From: Micromonospora sp. WMMD980
GTDB taxonomy: Bacteria > Actinomycetota > Actinomycetes > Mycobacteriales > Micromonosporaceae
Direction of reading: 5' to 3'
DNA: 64,000 bases
Assembly (NCBI RefSeq): GCF_029626035.1
Contig: NZ_JARUBE010000003.1
Location: 4,216,001-4,280,000 of the forward strand
Shown here: one piece after another, positions 1 to 10,509 of the stretch
Position numbering within the stretch: position 1 is the first letter of the stretch
Layout of the letters: each line of letters opens with the position of its first letter
The notes under the pieces: generated by a model
Databases searched by the model: none
What the model saw: only the letters and a program-made list of their open reading frames with translations
Told to the model about the DNA's origin: nothing
Made by a program: the position numbers and the translations under genes

Positions 1-1
1 G

Positions 2-793
2 GTGGTCGGCGCGCCGGTGTTCCGCTACTACCCGCACGTGCCCGGCGACTACCTGCCCGGCGACGCCCGGCTGCTGCACGTCACCGACGACCCCGACGAG
101 GCGGGCCGGGCACCCGTCGGCGACAGCCTGCTCGGCGATCCCGGGCTGACCATGACCGCGTTGCGGGAGCTGCTGCCGCCGACCGACCGGCCGCCGCCCC
201 CGCCGCGCGAGCCGCCGGCGCCGCCGGAGCCCGCCGACCCGCCCAGCGCGGACGGACTCTTCGCCGCGCTGGCCGACGCCTGGCCGGCGGAGGGCGTGCT
301 GGTGCAGGAGTCACCGTCCAACCTGTCCGCGCTGCGCCGACGGCTCCGGATCGACCGGCCGCGCTCGTACTTCACCATGGCCAGCGGCGGGCTGGGCTTC
401 GGGCTGCCCGCGGCGGTGGGCCTGGCACTCGCCGAGCGGGACACCGGGCGCGGCCGACCGGTGGTCGCGGTGATCGGCGACGGCTCGTTCCACTACTCGG
501 TGCAGGCGTTGTGGACCGCGGCGCGGCTGCGCCTGCCGCTCGCCGTCGTGGTGCCGGTGAACCAGCAGTACGCGATCCTGAAGGCGTTCGCCGAGCTGAA
601 GCACACCCCCGGCGTGCCCGGGCTGGACCTGCCCGGACTGGACGTGGCGGCGGTGGCGCGCGGCTACGGCTGCGCGGCGGTCGCGGCGGTGTCGCCGGAT
701 CGGCTCAACGTGGCGCTCGCCGACGCGCTCGCCGCGGACCGGCCCACGGTGCTGCCGGTGCCGATCAGCACCGAGGTGCCCCGGATCCTGTGA
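2..793 (+). CDS. Thiamine-diphosphate enzyme, benzoylformate decarboxylase-like (5' truncated by window edge)
   Basis: Only the C-terminal 263 residues are visible; the reading frame is open to the window start, so the true start lies outside. The visible part has the middle domain followed by a complete PP domain: MASGGLGFGLPAAVGLALAE, then the diphosphate/Mg motif GDGSFHYSVQALW ending in VNQQYAIL. This arrangement and the LKHTPGVPGLDLPGLD stretch are typical of benzoylformate decarboxylase and related 2-oxoacid decarboxylases, which release CO2 from aryl-glyoxylates to give aldehydes. Substrate specificity cannot be read from the fragment; another TPP-dependent lyase is possible. The neighbouring lipoprotein gene is convergent, so no operon partner is visible. 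Confidence 0.8.
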   Translation: MVGAPVFRYYPHVPGDYLPGDARLLHVTDDPDEAGRAPVGDSLLGDPGLTMTALRELLPPTDRPPPPPREPPAPPEPADPPSADGLFAALADAWPAEGVLVQESPSNLSALRRRLRIDRPRSYFTMASGGLGFGLPAAVGLALAERDTGRGRPVVAVIGDGSFHYSVQALWTAARLRLPLAVVVPVNQQYAILKAFAELKHTPGVPGLDLPGLDVAAVARGYGCAAVAAVSPDRLNVALADALAADRPTVLPVPISTEVPRIL

Positions 794-794
794 C

Positions 795-1754
795 TCAGCC
801 GGCGCGCAGCAGCAGCGGGGCACCACTGCCGACGTCGAGCACGGTCCGGGCGCCCAGCGGGGCGGCGAGCGTGACGCTCACCGGCTTCAGGACGAGCTGC
901 GCGGTGCAGATGACGGTGGACCTGACCACCGAGGCGCCGACCACCACCACGTCCGGCCGTTCCAGCAGCAGCGGGGTGGGCGCGCCGTCGCAGGCCCCGA
1001 CGCCGACCACGTAGTCGAGGCGGTTGCCCGCCACCGCCCGCAGTTCCTGCGCGGCGACCAGACCGTCCGGCAACCGCCGGCCGTCCGCCGCGCCGCCTGG
1101 CGCATCGCCCACCGCGCGCGGCGCTACCGCCACCCGGACCACCGGCGCGGTCAGCTCGTCCACGGTGAACACCCAGGCCGGCACGTCGACCCGGCCCCGG
1201 CTGGTCCACACCGGCGTGGTGTCGAGCCGCGCCGCGGTGACGGTGAGCGGCACGCACGGCGTGGGCGCGGTCGTCGACACCGGGGAATCCGGACCGGGCT
1301 CGACGGTGGGCCCGCCCGCCGCCGGCCGTCCGGGCCCCGACGGCGCGCCGGGCCGGCCGTCGCAGGGCGGCGGATCCCCCTGGTCGAGCTGGGCGTAGGC
1401 GTCGGCGGCGCTGACCAGCGGCACCCGCAACACGCCGTCGGGGAACCGGATGGTGCCGTCCGGTGGCACCGCGGTCGGCATCCGGATCTGGTCCCGGTAC
1501 CACCCCGCGGCGAAGGCCACCTTCGTCTCGTCAGTGAAGCCCGGTTCGCCGGCGAGCACGGTGGCGTCCTGGAGCGGGACGTATCCCTGGTGCCACCGCG
1601 GCCCGGGGCGCCAGCGCCCGGCCACCTCCTCGGCCCGCTGGGTGAACTCCGGCCGCTGGTCCGGGGCGGTGGGCGGTGCCGAGCCGGCGCCGGGCGCAGC
1701 GCAACCGGAGAGGACCAGGAGCGGCAGCCCGAGCAGGGCGAGAGATCGGCGCAT
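795..1754 (-). CDS. Putative lipoprotein of unknown function
   Basis: 319 residues. The N-terminus has positive residues, a short hydrophobic run and a lipobox ending in SGC at Cys18, so it is predicted to be exported and lipid-anchored. The mature part begins with a Pro/Ala-rich linker. It has a Pro-rich, Asp-rich insert around residues 125-165 and a C-terminal half of alternating hydrophobic residues suggestive of a beta-rich domain. No catalytic motif was recognised. It stands alone, convergent with the TPP enzyme (1 bp between stops), about 290 bp from ssrA. Function unknown. Confidence 0.75.
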   Translation of the reverse strand: MRRSLALLGLPLLVLSGCAAPGAGSAPPTAPDQRPEFTQRAEEVAGRWRPGPRWHQGYVPLQDATVLAGEPGFTDETKVAFAAGWYRDQIRMPTAVPPDGTIRFPDGVLRVPLVSAADAYAQLDQGDPPPCDGRPGAPSGPGRPAAGGPTVEPGPDSPVSTTAPTPCVPLTVTAARLDTTPVWTSRGRVDVPAWVFTVDELTAPVVRVAVAPRAVGDAPGGAADGRRLPDGLVAAQELRAVAGNRLDYVVGVGACDGAPTPLLLERPDVVVVGASVVRSTVICTAQLVLKPVSVTLAAPLGARTVLDVGSGAPLLLRAG

Positions 1755-2010
1755 ACGGATCGGACGACGCGCGGGCCCGATCGGTTCCCCACCGTCCCGT
1801 CGACGGCCGTCACGCGACGTGATGCCCCCAAAGGAACAACCTACTTCTCAACGGTATACCTCCTGGTCATGAATATGACTCTCCGGCATGTCGCTCGAGA
1901 CCGGTGCATACCGTTCGCCGCGACACGCCCGACGTCCCGCCGCCGCCGGTCGGCGAGGCGCCGGGCATCACCTCATCTGGCTCATCGGCACCGGCTGCCC
2001 CGGAAGACGA
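1755..2010. other. Intergenic region between lipoprotein gene and ssrA terminator
   Basis: About 255 bp without a convincing gene. It contains a locally AT-richer patch near 1835-1885, unusual for this genome, which probably holds the promoter for the minus-strand lipoprotein gene. No specific -10/-35 pair was firmly identified. Confidence 0.4.
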
Positions 2011-2045
2011 CTGTGCGCCCCGGTCCGGTGGACCGGGGCGCACAG
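2011..2045 (-). terminator. Hairpin terminator of ssrA
   Basis: A perfect 16-bp inverted repeat (arms 2011-2026 and 2030-2045, loop GGT) lies 2 nt past the encoded CCA end of tmRNA. Its position directly after the mature 3' end makes it the likely intrinsic terminator. The sequence after it is not T-rich, as is usual in high-GC actinobacteria. Confidence 0.8.
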
Positions 2046-2047
2046 GG

Positions 2048-2423
2048 TGGTGGAGGTGCCGGGAATCGAACCCGGGTCCTTCGCCGGTTTGTCAGGGCTT
2101 CTCCGAGCGCAGCTCGCTGTGCCTCTACTCGGCCCCACCGCTCACGCGAGCAAGTTGGTGTGACGGGCCCAGTCGCTGATTGATCTCGCCGCACGGACCC
2201 CGCGACCGGGTCCGATTGGCCAGCCTCCTAGCTGATGCCGGCTAACTGGGTCGAAGGCACTCCCAGGCCGACAGACTTGCTACTCGCCTCAGGCGGCGAG
2301 AGCGAAGTCAGCGCGATTGTTCTTGGCGCTTATTGGTTTCCGACGACCGATTTTCGAGACGACGTCGGCTTCCTCGGCTCGCTTCCCCTGTCGCTGCGTA
2401 CGAAGTCGAAACCAGTCACCCCC
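2048..2423 (-). ncRNA. ssrA: Transfer-messenger RNA (tmRNA)
   Basis: The 3' end encodes a T-arm with GGTTCGATTCC and terminal CCA; the 5' end starts GGGGGTGACTGGTTTCGAC. The first seven bases pair with the seven preceding ACCA (one G-U pair), closing the acceptor stem and fixing a length of 376 nt. Within it a tag reading frame on the minus strand runs from GCC at 2327 to TGA at 2289 and encodes AKNNRADFALAA, preceded in the final peptide by the alanine carried by tmRNA. The FALAA end is the proteolysis tag recognised by ClpXP-type proteases. tmRNA rescues stalled ribosomes with SmpB, whose gene lies immediately upstream. Confidence 0.97.
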
Positions 2424-2499
2424 TCGACGGGCCACCTGATGTGGTGGCACCGACAAGCGTAACGCCTGCCGCAACCGGATTCATCCCGAGGCCGGCGGG

Positions 2500-2979
2500 T
2501 CAGTCGTCCATGCCCTTGCCGCGCCGGCCGGCCGCCCGCTGGATCTCCCGGTCGGCGTCCCGTTTGGCGAGGTCCTGGCGCTTGTCGTAGGACTTCTTAC
2601 CCCGAGCCAGGCCGATCTCCACCTTCGCCCAGCCGTCGGAGAAGTAGACCTGCAACGGCACCAACGTCAGCCCGCTCTCCTTGAGCTTGCCCAACAGCCG
2701 GTTGATCTCCAGCCGGTTGAGCAGCAGCTTGCGGGTCCGCCGGGGCTCGTGGTTCGTCCAGGTGCCCTGCGCGTACTCCGGGATGTGCATGCCGTGCAGG
2801 TAGAGCTCGCCGTCGCGCTCCTGGGCGAACGCGTCGACCAACGACGCCCGCCCGGCCCGCAGCGACTTGACCTCGGTGCCGGTCAACGCCATGCCCGCCT
2901 CGTAGGTGTCGAGGACGGCGTAGTCGTGGCGCGCCTTCTTGTTGGAGGCGACCACCTTGCGACCCTTCTCCCGTGGCAC
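2500..2979 (-). CDS. smpB: SsrA-binding protein SmpB
   Basis: About 159 residues. SmpB binds the tRNA-like end of tmRNA and places it in the A site of stalled ribosomes. The family signatures are visible: NKKARHDY near the N-terminus, [14 protein letters not shown], the basic [14 protein letters not shown] stretch and a Lys/Arg-rich C-terminal tail ([19 protein letters not shown]) that folds in the mRNA channel. A GTG at 2988 is also in frame, but it abuts the GGAAGGGG ribosome site with no spacing. The GTG at 2979, giving MPREKGRK, has proper spacing and matches usual family starts. It lies next to ssrA in the same orientation. Confidence 0.97.
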   Translation of the reverse strand: MPREKGRKVVASNKKARHDYAVLDTYEAGMALTGTEVKSLRAGRASLVDAFAQERDGELYLHGMHIPEYAQGTWTNHEPRRTRKLLLNRLEINRLLGKLKESGLTLVPLQVYFSDGWAKVEIGLARGKKSYDKRQDLAKRDADREIQRAAGRRGKGMDD

Positions 2980-3029
2980 CGGCGCCACCCCCTTCCAGTC
3001 GTTCGAAGATCATGCTACCGGAACCACAA

Positions 3030-3068
3030 GAGCCCTCCCGCGCCGTTTATTCCGGCGCGGGAGGGCTC
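3030..3068 (-). terminator. Terminator after ftsX
   Basis: Perfect 15-bp GC-rich inverted repeat (3030-3044 / 3054-3068) with a 9-nt AT-rich loop, 21 bp past the ftsX stop. On the minus strand it is followed by TTGTGGTT. It separates the ftsEX transcript from smpB, so smpB must start from the short gap at about 2980-3029 or by read-through. Confidence 0.8.
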
Positions 3069-3088
3069 CGCGGAGAGCCGTACGGTAC

Positions 3089-3964
3089 CTAGACCCGCAG
3101 GTAGAAGCGGAGCGTGACCCAGGCGGTGATCGCGCTGACCAGACCACCGACGGCGGCCATCAGCGGGAAGGTCAGGAAGATCTCGGACCAGGAGATCGGG
3201 GTGATCAGGCCCTCCAGGGCCGCCATCGAGCTGCCGGCCGCCACCGTCTTCACGCCGATCAGCGCGAGCAGGCCGAGGATCGAGCCGATCAGACCGGCCA
3301 CCACCGCCTCCAGCACGAACGGCGCCTGGATGAACCAGTTGGACGCGCCGACCAGCTTCATGACCGCGACCTCACGACGCTTGCTGTACGCGGCCACCTG
3401 GATGGTGTTCGCCACCAGCAACAGGGCGGCGGCGGCCATCACGATCGCCAGCGCCAGCGCGCCGTTCTGGATGCCGGTCAGCACGCCGAAGACCTTGTCG
3501 AGCAGCTTGGACTGGTCGACGATCGTGTCGATGCCCTCGGCGGTCTTGTACTGGTCGTAGATCTGCTTGTACTGCTGCGGGTCGTTGAGGGTGATCCGGA
3601 ACGACTCCGGCAGTTGGTCGGCCTTGACCGCGTTGACCAGGTCGGGCGCGTCGGCGTACATCTGCTGGAAGCGCTTGTACGCCTGGTCCTTGTCGACGAA
3701 CTCGATGTCCTTGACCAGCGGGTCGGCCTCCAGCTTGGCCTGGAGCGCGGTGCGCTGGTCCTCGGGCGCGTCGGTCTTCAGGAAGATCGAGACCTGGACG
3801 TTCTCGTAGTAGAGATCCTTCATGTCGCCGACCTTCTGGTACAGAAGGCCGCTGCCGCCCAGCATGAACAGCGACACCGCCATGGTGATGATCATGGCGA
3901 CCGTCATGGTGACGTTGCGCCACAGTCCGACCAGTACCTCGGACAGGACGTACTTCATCCGCAT
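3089..3964 (-). CDS. ftsX: Cell division protein FtsX
   Basis: 291 residues. FtsX is the membrane half of the FtsEX complex, which couples ATP hydrolysis to activation of peptidoglycan hydrolases at the septum. Topology seen: a first membrane helix at about 20-40 (VTMTVAMIITMAVSLFML), an extracellular domain of about 110 residues, then three helices near 170-190, 215-240 and 260-285. The cytoplasmic YSKRREVAVMKLVGAS motif of the FtsX/MacB permease family sits before the third helix. The ATG has a GGAGGA site 8 nt upstream. It lies 66 bp downstream of ftsE in the same direction. Confidence 0.97.
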   Translation of the reverse strand: MRMKYVLSEVLVGLWRNVTMTVAMIITMAVSLFMLGGSGLLYQKVGDMKDLYYENVQVSIFLKTDAPEDQRTALQAKLEADPLVKDIEFVDKDQAYKRFQQMYADAPDLVNAVKADQLPESFRITLNDPQQYKQIYDQYKTAEGIDTIVDQSKLLDKVFGVLTGIQNGALALAIVMAAAALLLVANTIQVAAYSKRREVAVMKLVGASNWFIQAPFVLEAVVAGLIGSILGLLALIGVKTVAAGSSMAALEGLITPISWSEIFLTFPLMAAVGGLVSAITAWVTLRFYLRV

Positions 3965-4030
3965 CGGGATATTCCTCCGGCTCTCCGGCGTGAGGTGTTC
4001 GTCGTCAGGGTCTACGCGCCGTCGTCAGGC

Positions 4031-4711
4031 TCAGCCGTAGACGCCGCGTGCCTGGTCGCGCACGATGCGGCCGCTCTCGATCTCGATGACCCGGCGGCGC
4101 ATCTGGTTCACGATGTTGGAGTCGTGCGTGACCATCACGACGGTCGTGCCGGTGCGGTTGATCCGGTCCAGCAGGCGCATGATCTCGATCGACGTGTCCG
4201 GGTCCAGGTTTCCGGTCGGCTCGTCGGCCAGCAGGATCAGCGGCCGGTTCACGAACGCCCGGGCCACCGCGACACGCTGCTGCTCACCACCGGAGAGCTC
4301 GTGCGGGTAGCGGTGCTCCTTGCCACCGAGACCCACCAGCTCCAGCACCTCCGGCACGACCCGACGGGCGACCGCCTTCGTCTTGCCGATCACCTCCAGC
4401 GCGAACGCCACGTTCTCGTACGCGGTGCGGTTCGGCAGCAGCCGGAAGTCCTGGAAGACACAGCCGATCGAACGCCGGAAGTGGGGTCGCTTCCAGGAAC
4501 GCATCGACGTGACGTCCTTGCCGTTGACCACGACGCGGCCCTTGTTGGGGGTCACCTCGTGCAGCAGCAACTTGATGATCGTGGACTTGCCGGAGCCGGA
4601 TGGACCGATGAAGAAGACGAACTCGCCCTTCTCGATCGAGACGGACACGTTGTCGAGCGAAGGCCGGGACGCCTTCGGGTACGTCTTCGTCACTTGCTCA
4701 AGCTGAATCAC
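4031..4711 (-). CDS. ftsE: Cell division ATP-binding protein FtsE
   Basis: 226 residues from the GTG at 4711 ([12 protein letters not shown], the usual FtsE start; a longer in-frame extension is not supported). ABC ATPase partner of FtsX. Seen: Walker [10 protein letters not shown] (36-44), a Q-loop region VFQDFRLLP, signature LSGGEQQRV, Walker [14 protein letters not shown] and the H-loop VTHD. No Shine-Dalgarno site precedes the GTG, and a promoter-like sequence ends a few bases upstream, so the message may be leaderless. Confidence 0.97.
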   Translation of the reverse strand: MIQLEQVTKTYPKASRPSLDNVSVSIEKGEFVFFIGPSGSGKSTIIKLLLHEVTPNKGRVVVNGKDVTSMRSWKRPHFRRSIGCVFQDFRLLPNRTAYENVAFALEVIGKTKAVARRVVPEVLELVGLGGKEHRYPHELSGGEQQRVAVARAFVNRPLILLADEPTGNLDPDTSIEIMRLLDRINRTGTTVVMVTHDSNIVNQMRRRVIEIESGRIVRDQARGVYG

Positions 4712-4746
4712 GGGTCGAGAGTCTACGCGGTGTAACCGCAGAGCCA
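4712..4746 (-). promoter_or_regulatory. Predicted promoter of ftsEX, possibly leaderless
   Basis: Reading the minus strand, TTGGCT (-35-like) is followed by 16 nt and TAGACT (-10-like). TAGACT is 8 nt from the GTG of ftsE, so transcription would start at or within 2 nt of the start codon. Together with the absent ribosome-binding site this suggests a leaderless ftsE transcript. Motif reading only; no experimental support. Confidence 0.45.
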
Positions 4747-4772
4747 AGCCCCACGCCCCGCAGATGCGGTTC

Positions 4773-4812
4773 GCGTCATCGATTTACCGGGTCAGCACGA
4801 GATCGATGACGC
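4773..4812 (-). terminator. Inverted repeat, probable prfB terminator
   Basis: Perfect 11-bp arms GCGTCATCGAT / ATCGATGACGC (4773-4783 and 4802-4812) with an 18-nt loop, located between the prfB stop and the ftsE promoter. Position favours termination of the prfB transcript; the large loop makes it weaker than the other hairpins here. Confidence 0.5.
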
Positions 4813-4829
4813 GCTGCGTCGGAGCGTGA

Positions 4830-5951
4830 TCACGCACCGTCAGCGGTGAGCTGCTGCTGCTTCCGCCAGCGGATTCCCGCCTCGATGAAGCTGTCCAGCT
4901 CACCGTCGAAGACGGCGGACGGATTGCCCGTCTCCTGCTCGGTACGCAGATCCTTCACCATCTGATAAGGATGCAGGACGTACGACCGCATCTGGTCGCC
5001 CCACGAGCCGGCGGCGTCGGTCTTCAGGCCGGCCATCTTGGCCTGCTCCTCCTGCCGCTTGCGCTCCAGCAGCCGGGCCTGGAGCACCCGCAGCGCGGAG
5101 GCCTTGTTCTGCAACTGGGACTTCTCGTTCTGGCAGGTGACCACGATGCCGGTCGGGATGTGCGTGATCCGGACCGCCGAGTCGGTGGTGTTGACGCTCT
5201 GCCCACCCGGGCCGGAGGAGCGGTAGACGTCGATCCGCATCTCGTTCTCGGGGATGTCGATGTGGTCGGTCTGCTCCACCACCGGCAGCACCTCGACGCC
5301 GGCGAAGCTGGTCTGCCGGCGACCCTGGTTGTCGAACGGGCTGATCCGCACCAGCCGGTGGGTGCCGGACTCCACACTGAGCGTGCCGAACGCGTAGGGC
5401 ACCTTCACCGTGAAGGTCGCCGACTTCAGGCCCGCCTCCTCGGCGTAGGACGTCTCGTAGACCTCGGTCGGGTAGCCGTGGCGCTCCGCCCAGCGCAGGT
5501 ACATCCGCAGCAGCATCTCGGCGAAGTCCGCCGCGTCCACGCCGCCGGCGCCGGCCCGGATGGCGACGAGCGCCTCCCGGGAGTCGTACTCGCCGGAGAG
5601 CAGCGTGCGGACCTCCATCTCCTGGATGGCCTTGGTCAGCCCGGTGATCTCCGACTCGACCTCGGTCAGCGCGCCCGGGTCGGACTCCGCCTGGGCCAGC
5701 TCCAGCAGCACCCCGGCGTCGTCGAGGCGGGAGCGCAGGTCGCCGAGCCGGCCGATCTCACCGTTGACGTACGAGAGCTGCGACGTCACCTGCTGCGCCT
5801 TGGCCTGGTCGTCCCACAGGTCGGGCGCGGAGGCCTCCTGCTCCAGGCGGGCCTTCTGCTCGTGCAGCTTGTCGAGGTCGAGCACGGCCTCGATGTTGCG
5901 CAGGGTGGCGTCGAGTTCCTTGAGCTGTTCGGCGTAATCGGCAGCGGTCAC
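4830..5951 (-). CDS. prfB: Peptide chain release factor 2
   Basis: About 373 residues. RF2 recognises UGA and UAA stop codons and triggers peptidyl-tRNA hydrolysis. The codon-recognition tripeptide SPF (204-206 from this start) identifies RF2 rather than RF1. The catalytic GGQ lies at 249-251 in [16 protein letters not shown], followed by the basic C-terminal region. The frame is continuous: the UGA-containing programmed frameshift found in many bacterial prfB genes is absent. GTG at 5951 ([10 protein letters not shown]) is preferred over the upstream TTG at 5960. Lies upstream of ftsEX, a common actinobacterial arrangement. Confidence 0.96.
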   Translation of the reverse strand: MTAADYAEQLKELDATLRNIEAVLDLDKLHEQKARLEQEASAPDLWDDQAKAQQVTSQLSYVNGEIGRLGDLRSRLDDAGVLLELAQAESDPGALTEVESEITGLTKAIQEMEVRTLLSGEYDSREALVAIRAGAGGVDAADFAEMLLRMYLRWAERHGYPTEVYETSYAEEAGLKSATFTVKVPYAFGTLSVESGTHRLVRISPFDNQGRRQTSFAGVEVLPVVEQTDHIDIPENEMRIDVYRSSGPGGQSVNTTDSAVRITHIPTGIVVTCQNEKSQLQNKASALRVLQARLLERKRQEEQAKMAGLKTDAAGSWGDQMRSYVLHPYQMVKDLRTEQETGNPSAVFDGELDSFIEAGIRWRKQQQLTADGA

Positions 5952-5996
5952 GACAGACAACAGTACTGCGTCGGTCCGTCAACCTCGCGCAGGTGG

Positions 5997-6512
5997 TCAG
6001 CCGACCGGTGCGGTCTTCAGCCAGGACAGCGCCGCCCGGTGGTAGGCGACCGCGAACTCCAGCGCGCTGGCGTCGTAGCTGTCGCCTTCCTTCTTCGCGT
6101 TCTTGACCTGCTCGCGCACCGCCGCCAGCGCCTCGGTGTGGTATTCGTTCGCCGAGGCGTACAGGTTCTTGAGCTGGCTCGACGAGTGCAGGTTGCCGAA
6201 GGCCATCCGTAGCGCGATCGGGTTACGGATGGTGTCCTTGCCGGGATTCTCCGCCAACCAGCGGGAGAATGTCCGTTTCCCGGCCGCCGTGAGCGCGTAC
6301 GGCTGGCTCATCCGCGGCCCGGGCTTGCCGAGCCGCACCAGACCCTTCTCGGCCAGGACCGGAAGTTCCCGGTAGACCTGGCTGCGGGTCATCGACCAGT
6401 ACGGCGCCAGCCGGCGCTCGGCAGCGGCCATCAACTGACCGCCAGTCATCGGGCCGTCGTGCAGCAGACCCAGCAGGGCCGCCGCCGTCGGGTTGACTCC
6501 GGAATCCGCCAT
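5997..6512 (-). CDS. PadR-family transcriptional regulator
   Basis: 171 residues from ATG 6512 (MADSGVNPTAAALLGLL), with a weak AGAGGG site upstream. The N-terminal winged helix shows the PadR pattern: LLGLLHDGPMTGGQLMAAAE, then SMTRSQVYRELPVLAEKGLVR and PYALTAAGKRTFSRWL. A helical C-terminal domain of about 80 residues follows, as in PadR subfamily-2 proteins, where it mediates dimerisation. Such proteins usually repress a nearby transporter or detoxification gene; no obvious target adjoins it. The neighbours prfB and pruA are unrelated, so the ligand and regulon are unknown. Confidence 0.85.
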   Translation of the reverse strand: MADSGVNPTAAALLGLLHDGPMTGGQLMAAAERRLAPYWSMTRSQVYRELPVLAEKGLVRLGKPGPRMSQPYALTAAGKRTFSRWLAENPGKDTIRNPIALRMAFGNLHSSSQLKNLYASANEYHTEALAAVREQVKNAKKEGDSYDASALEFAVAYHRAALSWLKTAPVG

Positions 6513-6602
6513 GCCCTCTAAGCTGCCACTTTGTCGGCTCTGGCGTCCAGGATTTGCCGTTTTCGCCACTCCTAGGCGGTCCAGAGTGCACTGTCGGGTA
6601 GG

Positions 6603-6638
6603 GAAGAGGCCCGCCTCATGGTCGAGGCGGGCCTCTTC
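6603..6638 (-). terminator. Terminator after pruA
   Basis: Perfect 15-bp inverted repeat (6603-6617 / 6624-6638, loop ATGGTC), 7 bp past the pruA stop on the minus strand. Confidence 0.8.
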
Positions 6639-6645
6639 GCACAGG

Positions 6646-8274
<1,629 letters not shown>

Positions 8275-8826
8275 CACAGGCTCCTGTGCGATCTCGACGG
8301 CGATGGCGAAACCGGACCCGCGGGCCCCGGCCGGGCGGCCGGATGCCGGACACCGCGCGGTGGACCGGTCGCGGCGGCGGGACCTGCGCCGATTGTTTCA
8401 CGCGGCCCGGCCGGAGACCCGCGCTCCCCGGGGGCGGCACCGCACGACGGACACCGCGCCCAATTTCGTACCCTCACCCTGGCCCCCTCGCTTCTGACGA
8501 AACGTCGGCCATCGGCTCATCCGACCAGCGATTCTTCGGCACCCCATTGGCCCGCTCCCCGACCCCGCCTCGCCCTCCCCACGCCGGGCCACGGTCCCGG
8601 CGGCCCGCGCGGGTCCGCGGCTTTCCGACGTTGATCCACTCCATCTCGGCGAGGTGGCGGCATCGTCGTGCTCCGGAAGGCGCCACCTCGGCGACGTGGC
8701 GCCGATCCGGGCGGGCGGCCGCAGCGCCCGCCCGCACCGGCCGGCGGGACGCGCCGCGTACCCTGGATGGTCGGTGACCTGCCCGGCCCGGCGCTGGGGG
8801 AACCGGCGTGCGTCGAAAGGGAGACG
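8275..8826. other. Intergenic region between divergent pruA and membrane-protein gene
   Basis: About 550 bp without a supported gene; open frames here have no ribosome site or recognisable sequence. It should contain both divergent promoters. An inverted repeat with imperfect direct repeats lies at 8644-8706 (listed separately). Nothing else was recognised. Confidence 0.5.
8644..8706. repeat. Nested direct and inverted repeats upstream of membrane-protein gene
   Basis: Two imperfect copies of CTCGGCGASGTGGCG lie about 42 bp apart (near 8645 and 8687). The second copy sits inside an 8-bp inverted repeat GGCGCCAC (8679-8686) / GTGGCGCC (8696-8703) with a 9-nt spacer. The arrangement resembles a regulator-binding region about 120-180 bp upstream of the gene starting at 8827. 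Confidence 0.35.
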
Positions 8827-9834
8827 ATGAGCAACCAGCCCGGCAGCTCCACGGCCGCGGAGCCGGACCGGCCCGAGGCCGTCGAGCCGCCCGCCACCGA
8901 CCAGGCCGCCGACGACGACGCGCCGGCGAGCGGCCGACCGGGGTACGCGCCGGGAGCACTGCCGCTGGCCGTGCTCTCACTGGCCTGGCTGGTGGCCATG
9001 CTCTGGTCCACCCGGGAGGCGATCACCTCGACCGCGGCCGGGGTGACCGCGATCAGCCTCTCCGCGTACGCGCTCCCCGGCGTGATCACCGCGGCGCTGG
9101 TCACCGGCGCGGCGGTCGCGTTGGCCGCCACCAACCGGCTCGGCCGCCCCTCCCTGCGCTTCCTCACCACCGTCGCCACCGGGCTGCTGGTCGGGCTCGT
9201 CGCCGCGGTGGCGATCAACCTGACGTACGCCGACAACGCCACCACCAACACCTTCGCCGGCACCGCCGCCGCGGCCGCGATCATCGGCGGGGCTACCGCG
9301 GGTGCGCGCCAGGCGCGGGTGGTGGCCGGGATCGCCGCCGCCACGCTCGCCGCGCAACTCTTCGTGGTGCTGTTCAGCCGGGCCCGGGACCCGCTCTCCG
9401 ACCTGTTCGGCGCCGGCGACACCCAGCAGTCGGTGCTCGACGCCGCCAAGTGGGTGTCCCGCACCGAGTCGCTGCTCGCCGGCCTGCTCGCCGGCCTGGT
9501 GGCCTACCTCTACCTCACCTGGTCGCGCCGTCGGGCCGAGCGCCGCGACGGCGCGGCGACGCCGCTGCGCTGGCCCGCCTACCTGGTGGCCGGCGCCGGT
9601 GCCGGGCTGCTCCTGCTGCTCACCGAGGTGATCATCCGGATCGGCGGGCGCGGGCTGCTCGACCTGGCCGCCGCGCTCAGCGAGGCCGACCAGGTGGCGC
9701 AGACGGCGCTCGGCACCTCGCGGGTGGACAACGGGATCTGGGTGCTCTTCGTGGGCGCGCTCACCACGCTCATCGCGTTCGGGCGCACGCTCGGCCCGCG
9801 CGTCGACGTCGACGAGGACGAGCCGGCGGCCTGA
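8827..9834 (+). CDS. Conserved integral membrane protein of unknown function
   Basis: 335 residues, starting at ATG 8827 with a GAAAGGGAG ribosome site. An acidic Pro/Ala-rich cytoplasmic tail (first about 45 residues) precedes six to eight hydrophobic segments: AVLSLAWLVAMLW, ALPGVITAALVTGAAVALA, FLTTVATGLLVGLVAAVAI, and others near 130-150, 215-230, 250-270 and 310-325. A short acidic tail ends the protein. No transporter or enzyme signature was recognised. Convergent with the next gene (10 bp between stops). Confidence 0.75.
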   Translation: MSNQPGSSTAAEPDRPEAVEPPATDQAADDDAPASGRPGYAPGALPLAVLSLAWLVAMLWSTREAITSTAAGVTAISLSAYALPGVITAALVTGAAVALAATNRLGRPSLRFLTTVATGLLVGLVAAVAINLTYADNATTNTFAGTAAAAAIIGGATAGARQARVVAGIAAATLAAQLFVVLFSRARDPLSDLFGAGDTQQSVLDAAKWVSRTESLLAGLLAGLVAYLYLTWSRRRAERRDGAATPLRWPAYLVAGAGAGLLLLLTEVIIRIGGRGLLDLAAALSEADQVAQTALGTSRVDNGIWVLFVGALTTLIAFGRTLGPRVDVDEDEPAA

Positions 9835-9844
9835 GCCGGTCGCC

Positions 9845-10354
9845 TCAGCCGACGTCGCGCAGCAGCAGGTCCAGCTCGGTCACGTCGTACCACTCCAGCT
9901 CGTGGTCCTCGACGCCGTCGACGGTGAACTGGGCGTCCGGGTCGCCGGCCTGCGCCTCCGCCACCACGTCGACGGCGGCGGCCACGTCCTCGGCGGCCTC
10001 CGCGCCGTCCACGTGGATCGCCGCGATCGACGTCACCGGCACCGGCCCGGTCGGCCGGATCACGCTGGAGCCCAGCTCGCCGTCGCCCCGACCGACCGCG
10101 CCGGCCGGCAGGTCGGCCGAGACCACCACCCGCCGCCGCGGGGCGGCGGGATCGGCCCGCAACAGCAGCAGCGCGTCCTGGGCGGCCCGGGTGAAGGCCA
10201 CGTACTCCAACTCCTCCTCGTCGCCCTCGGCATACCACTCGCGCAGTTCCGGGGTGACGGCGTGCGCCGCCTCGACGGTCAGGCCCTCGTCGCGCAGCCG
10301 GGCGAGCATCGGCACGGTCCCCGGCAGGTACACCCGGACAAGCTCGTCGGTCAC
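9845..10354 (-). CDS. Conserved actinobacterial protein, DUF6912-like
   Basis: 169 residues from GTG 10354 ([16 protein letters not shown]), with GGAGAAACC immediately upstream. A soluble, acidic, alpha/beta-looking protein with the internal motif [24 protein letters not shown] split by loops, and a C-terminal [16 protein letters not shown]. From memory this resembles the small actinobacterial family DUF6912; that assignment is tentative. No catalytic residues recognised. A longer in-frame extension exists but has no ribosome site. Divergent from the BldC-like gene. Confidence 0.7.
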   Translation of the reverse strand: MTDELVRVYLPGTVPMLARLRDEGLTVEAAHAVTPELREWYAEGDEEELEYVAFTRAAQDALLLLRADPAAPRRRVVVSADLPAGAVGRGDGELGSSVIRPTGPVPVTSIAAIHVDGAEAAEDVAAAVDVVAEAQAGDPDAQFTVDGVEDHELEWYDVTELDLLLRDVG

Positions 10355-10509
10355 CGGTTTCTCCCCGCACTCTCCGCCGTCCGCCGGCGGGCGCCGGCTC
10401 CGGGCGCCGATCATGCCGTACGCCGTCACCGTCATACACCCCGCACCGGTCCAGGAGAAGTCTCCGGCCGGTGTGTCCGCCGAGGCGGGCCTGGGCGGTG
10501 TCGTGGCGT

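Noticed and set aside
2048..2423. A tRNA gene suggested by GGTTCGATTCC and CCA
   Set aside because: The T-arm belongs to tmRNA; the 5' partner of the acceptor stem is 370 nt away and a tag reading frame lies between.
4830..5960. Programmed frameshift in prfB
   Set aside because: The RF2 frame is continuous and no internal UGA is present near the start.
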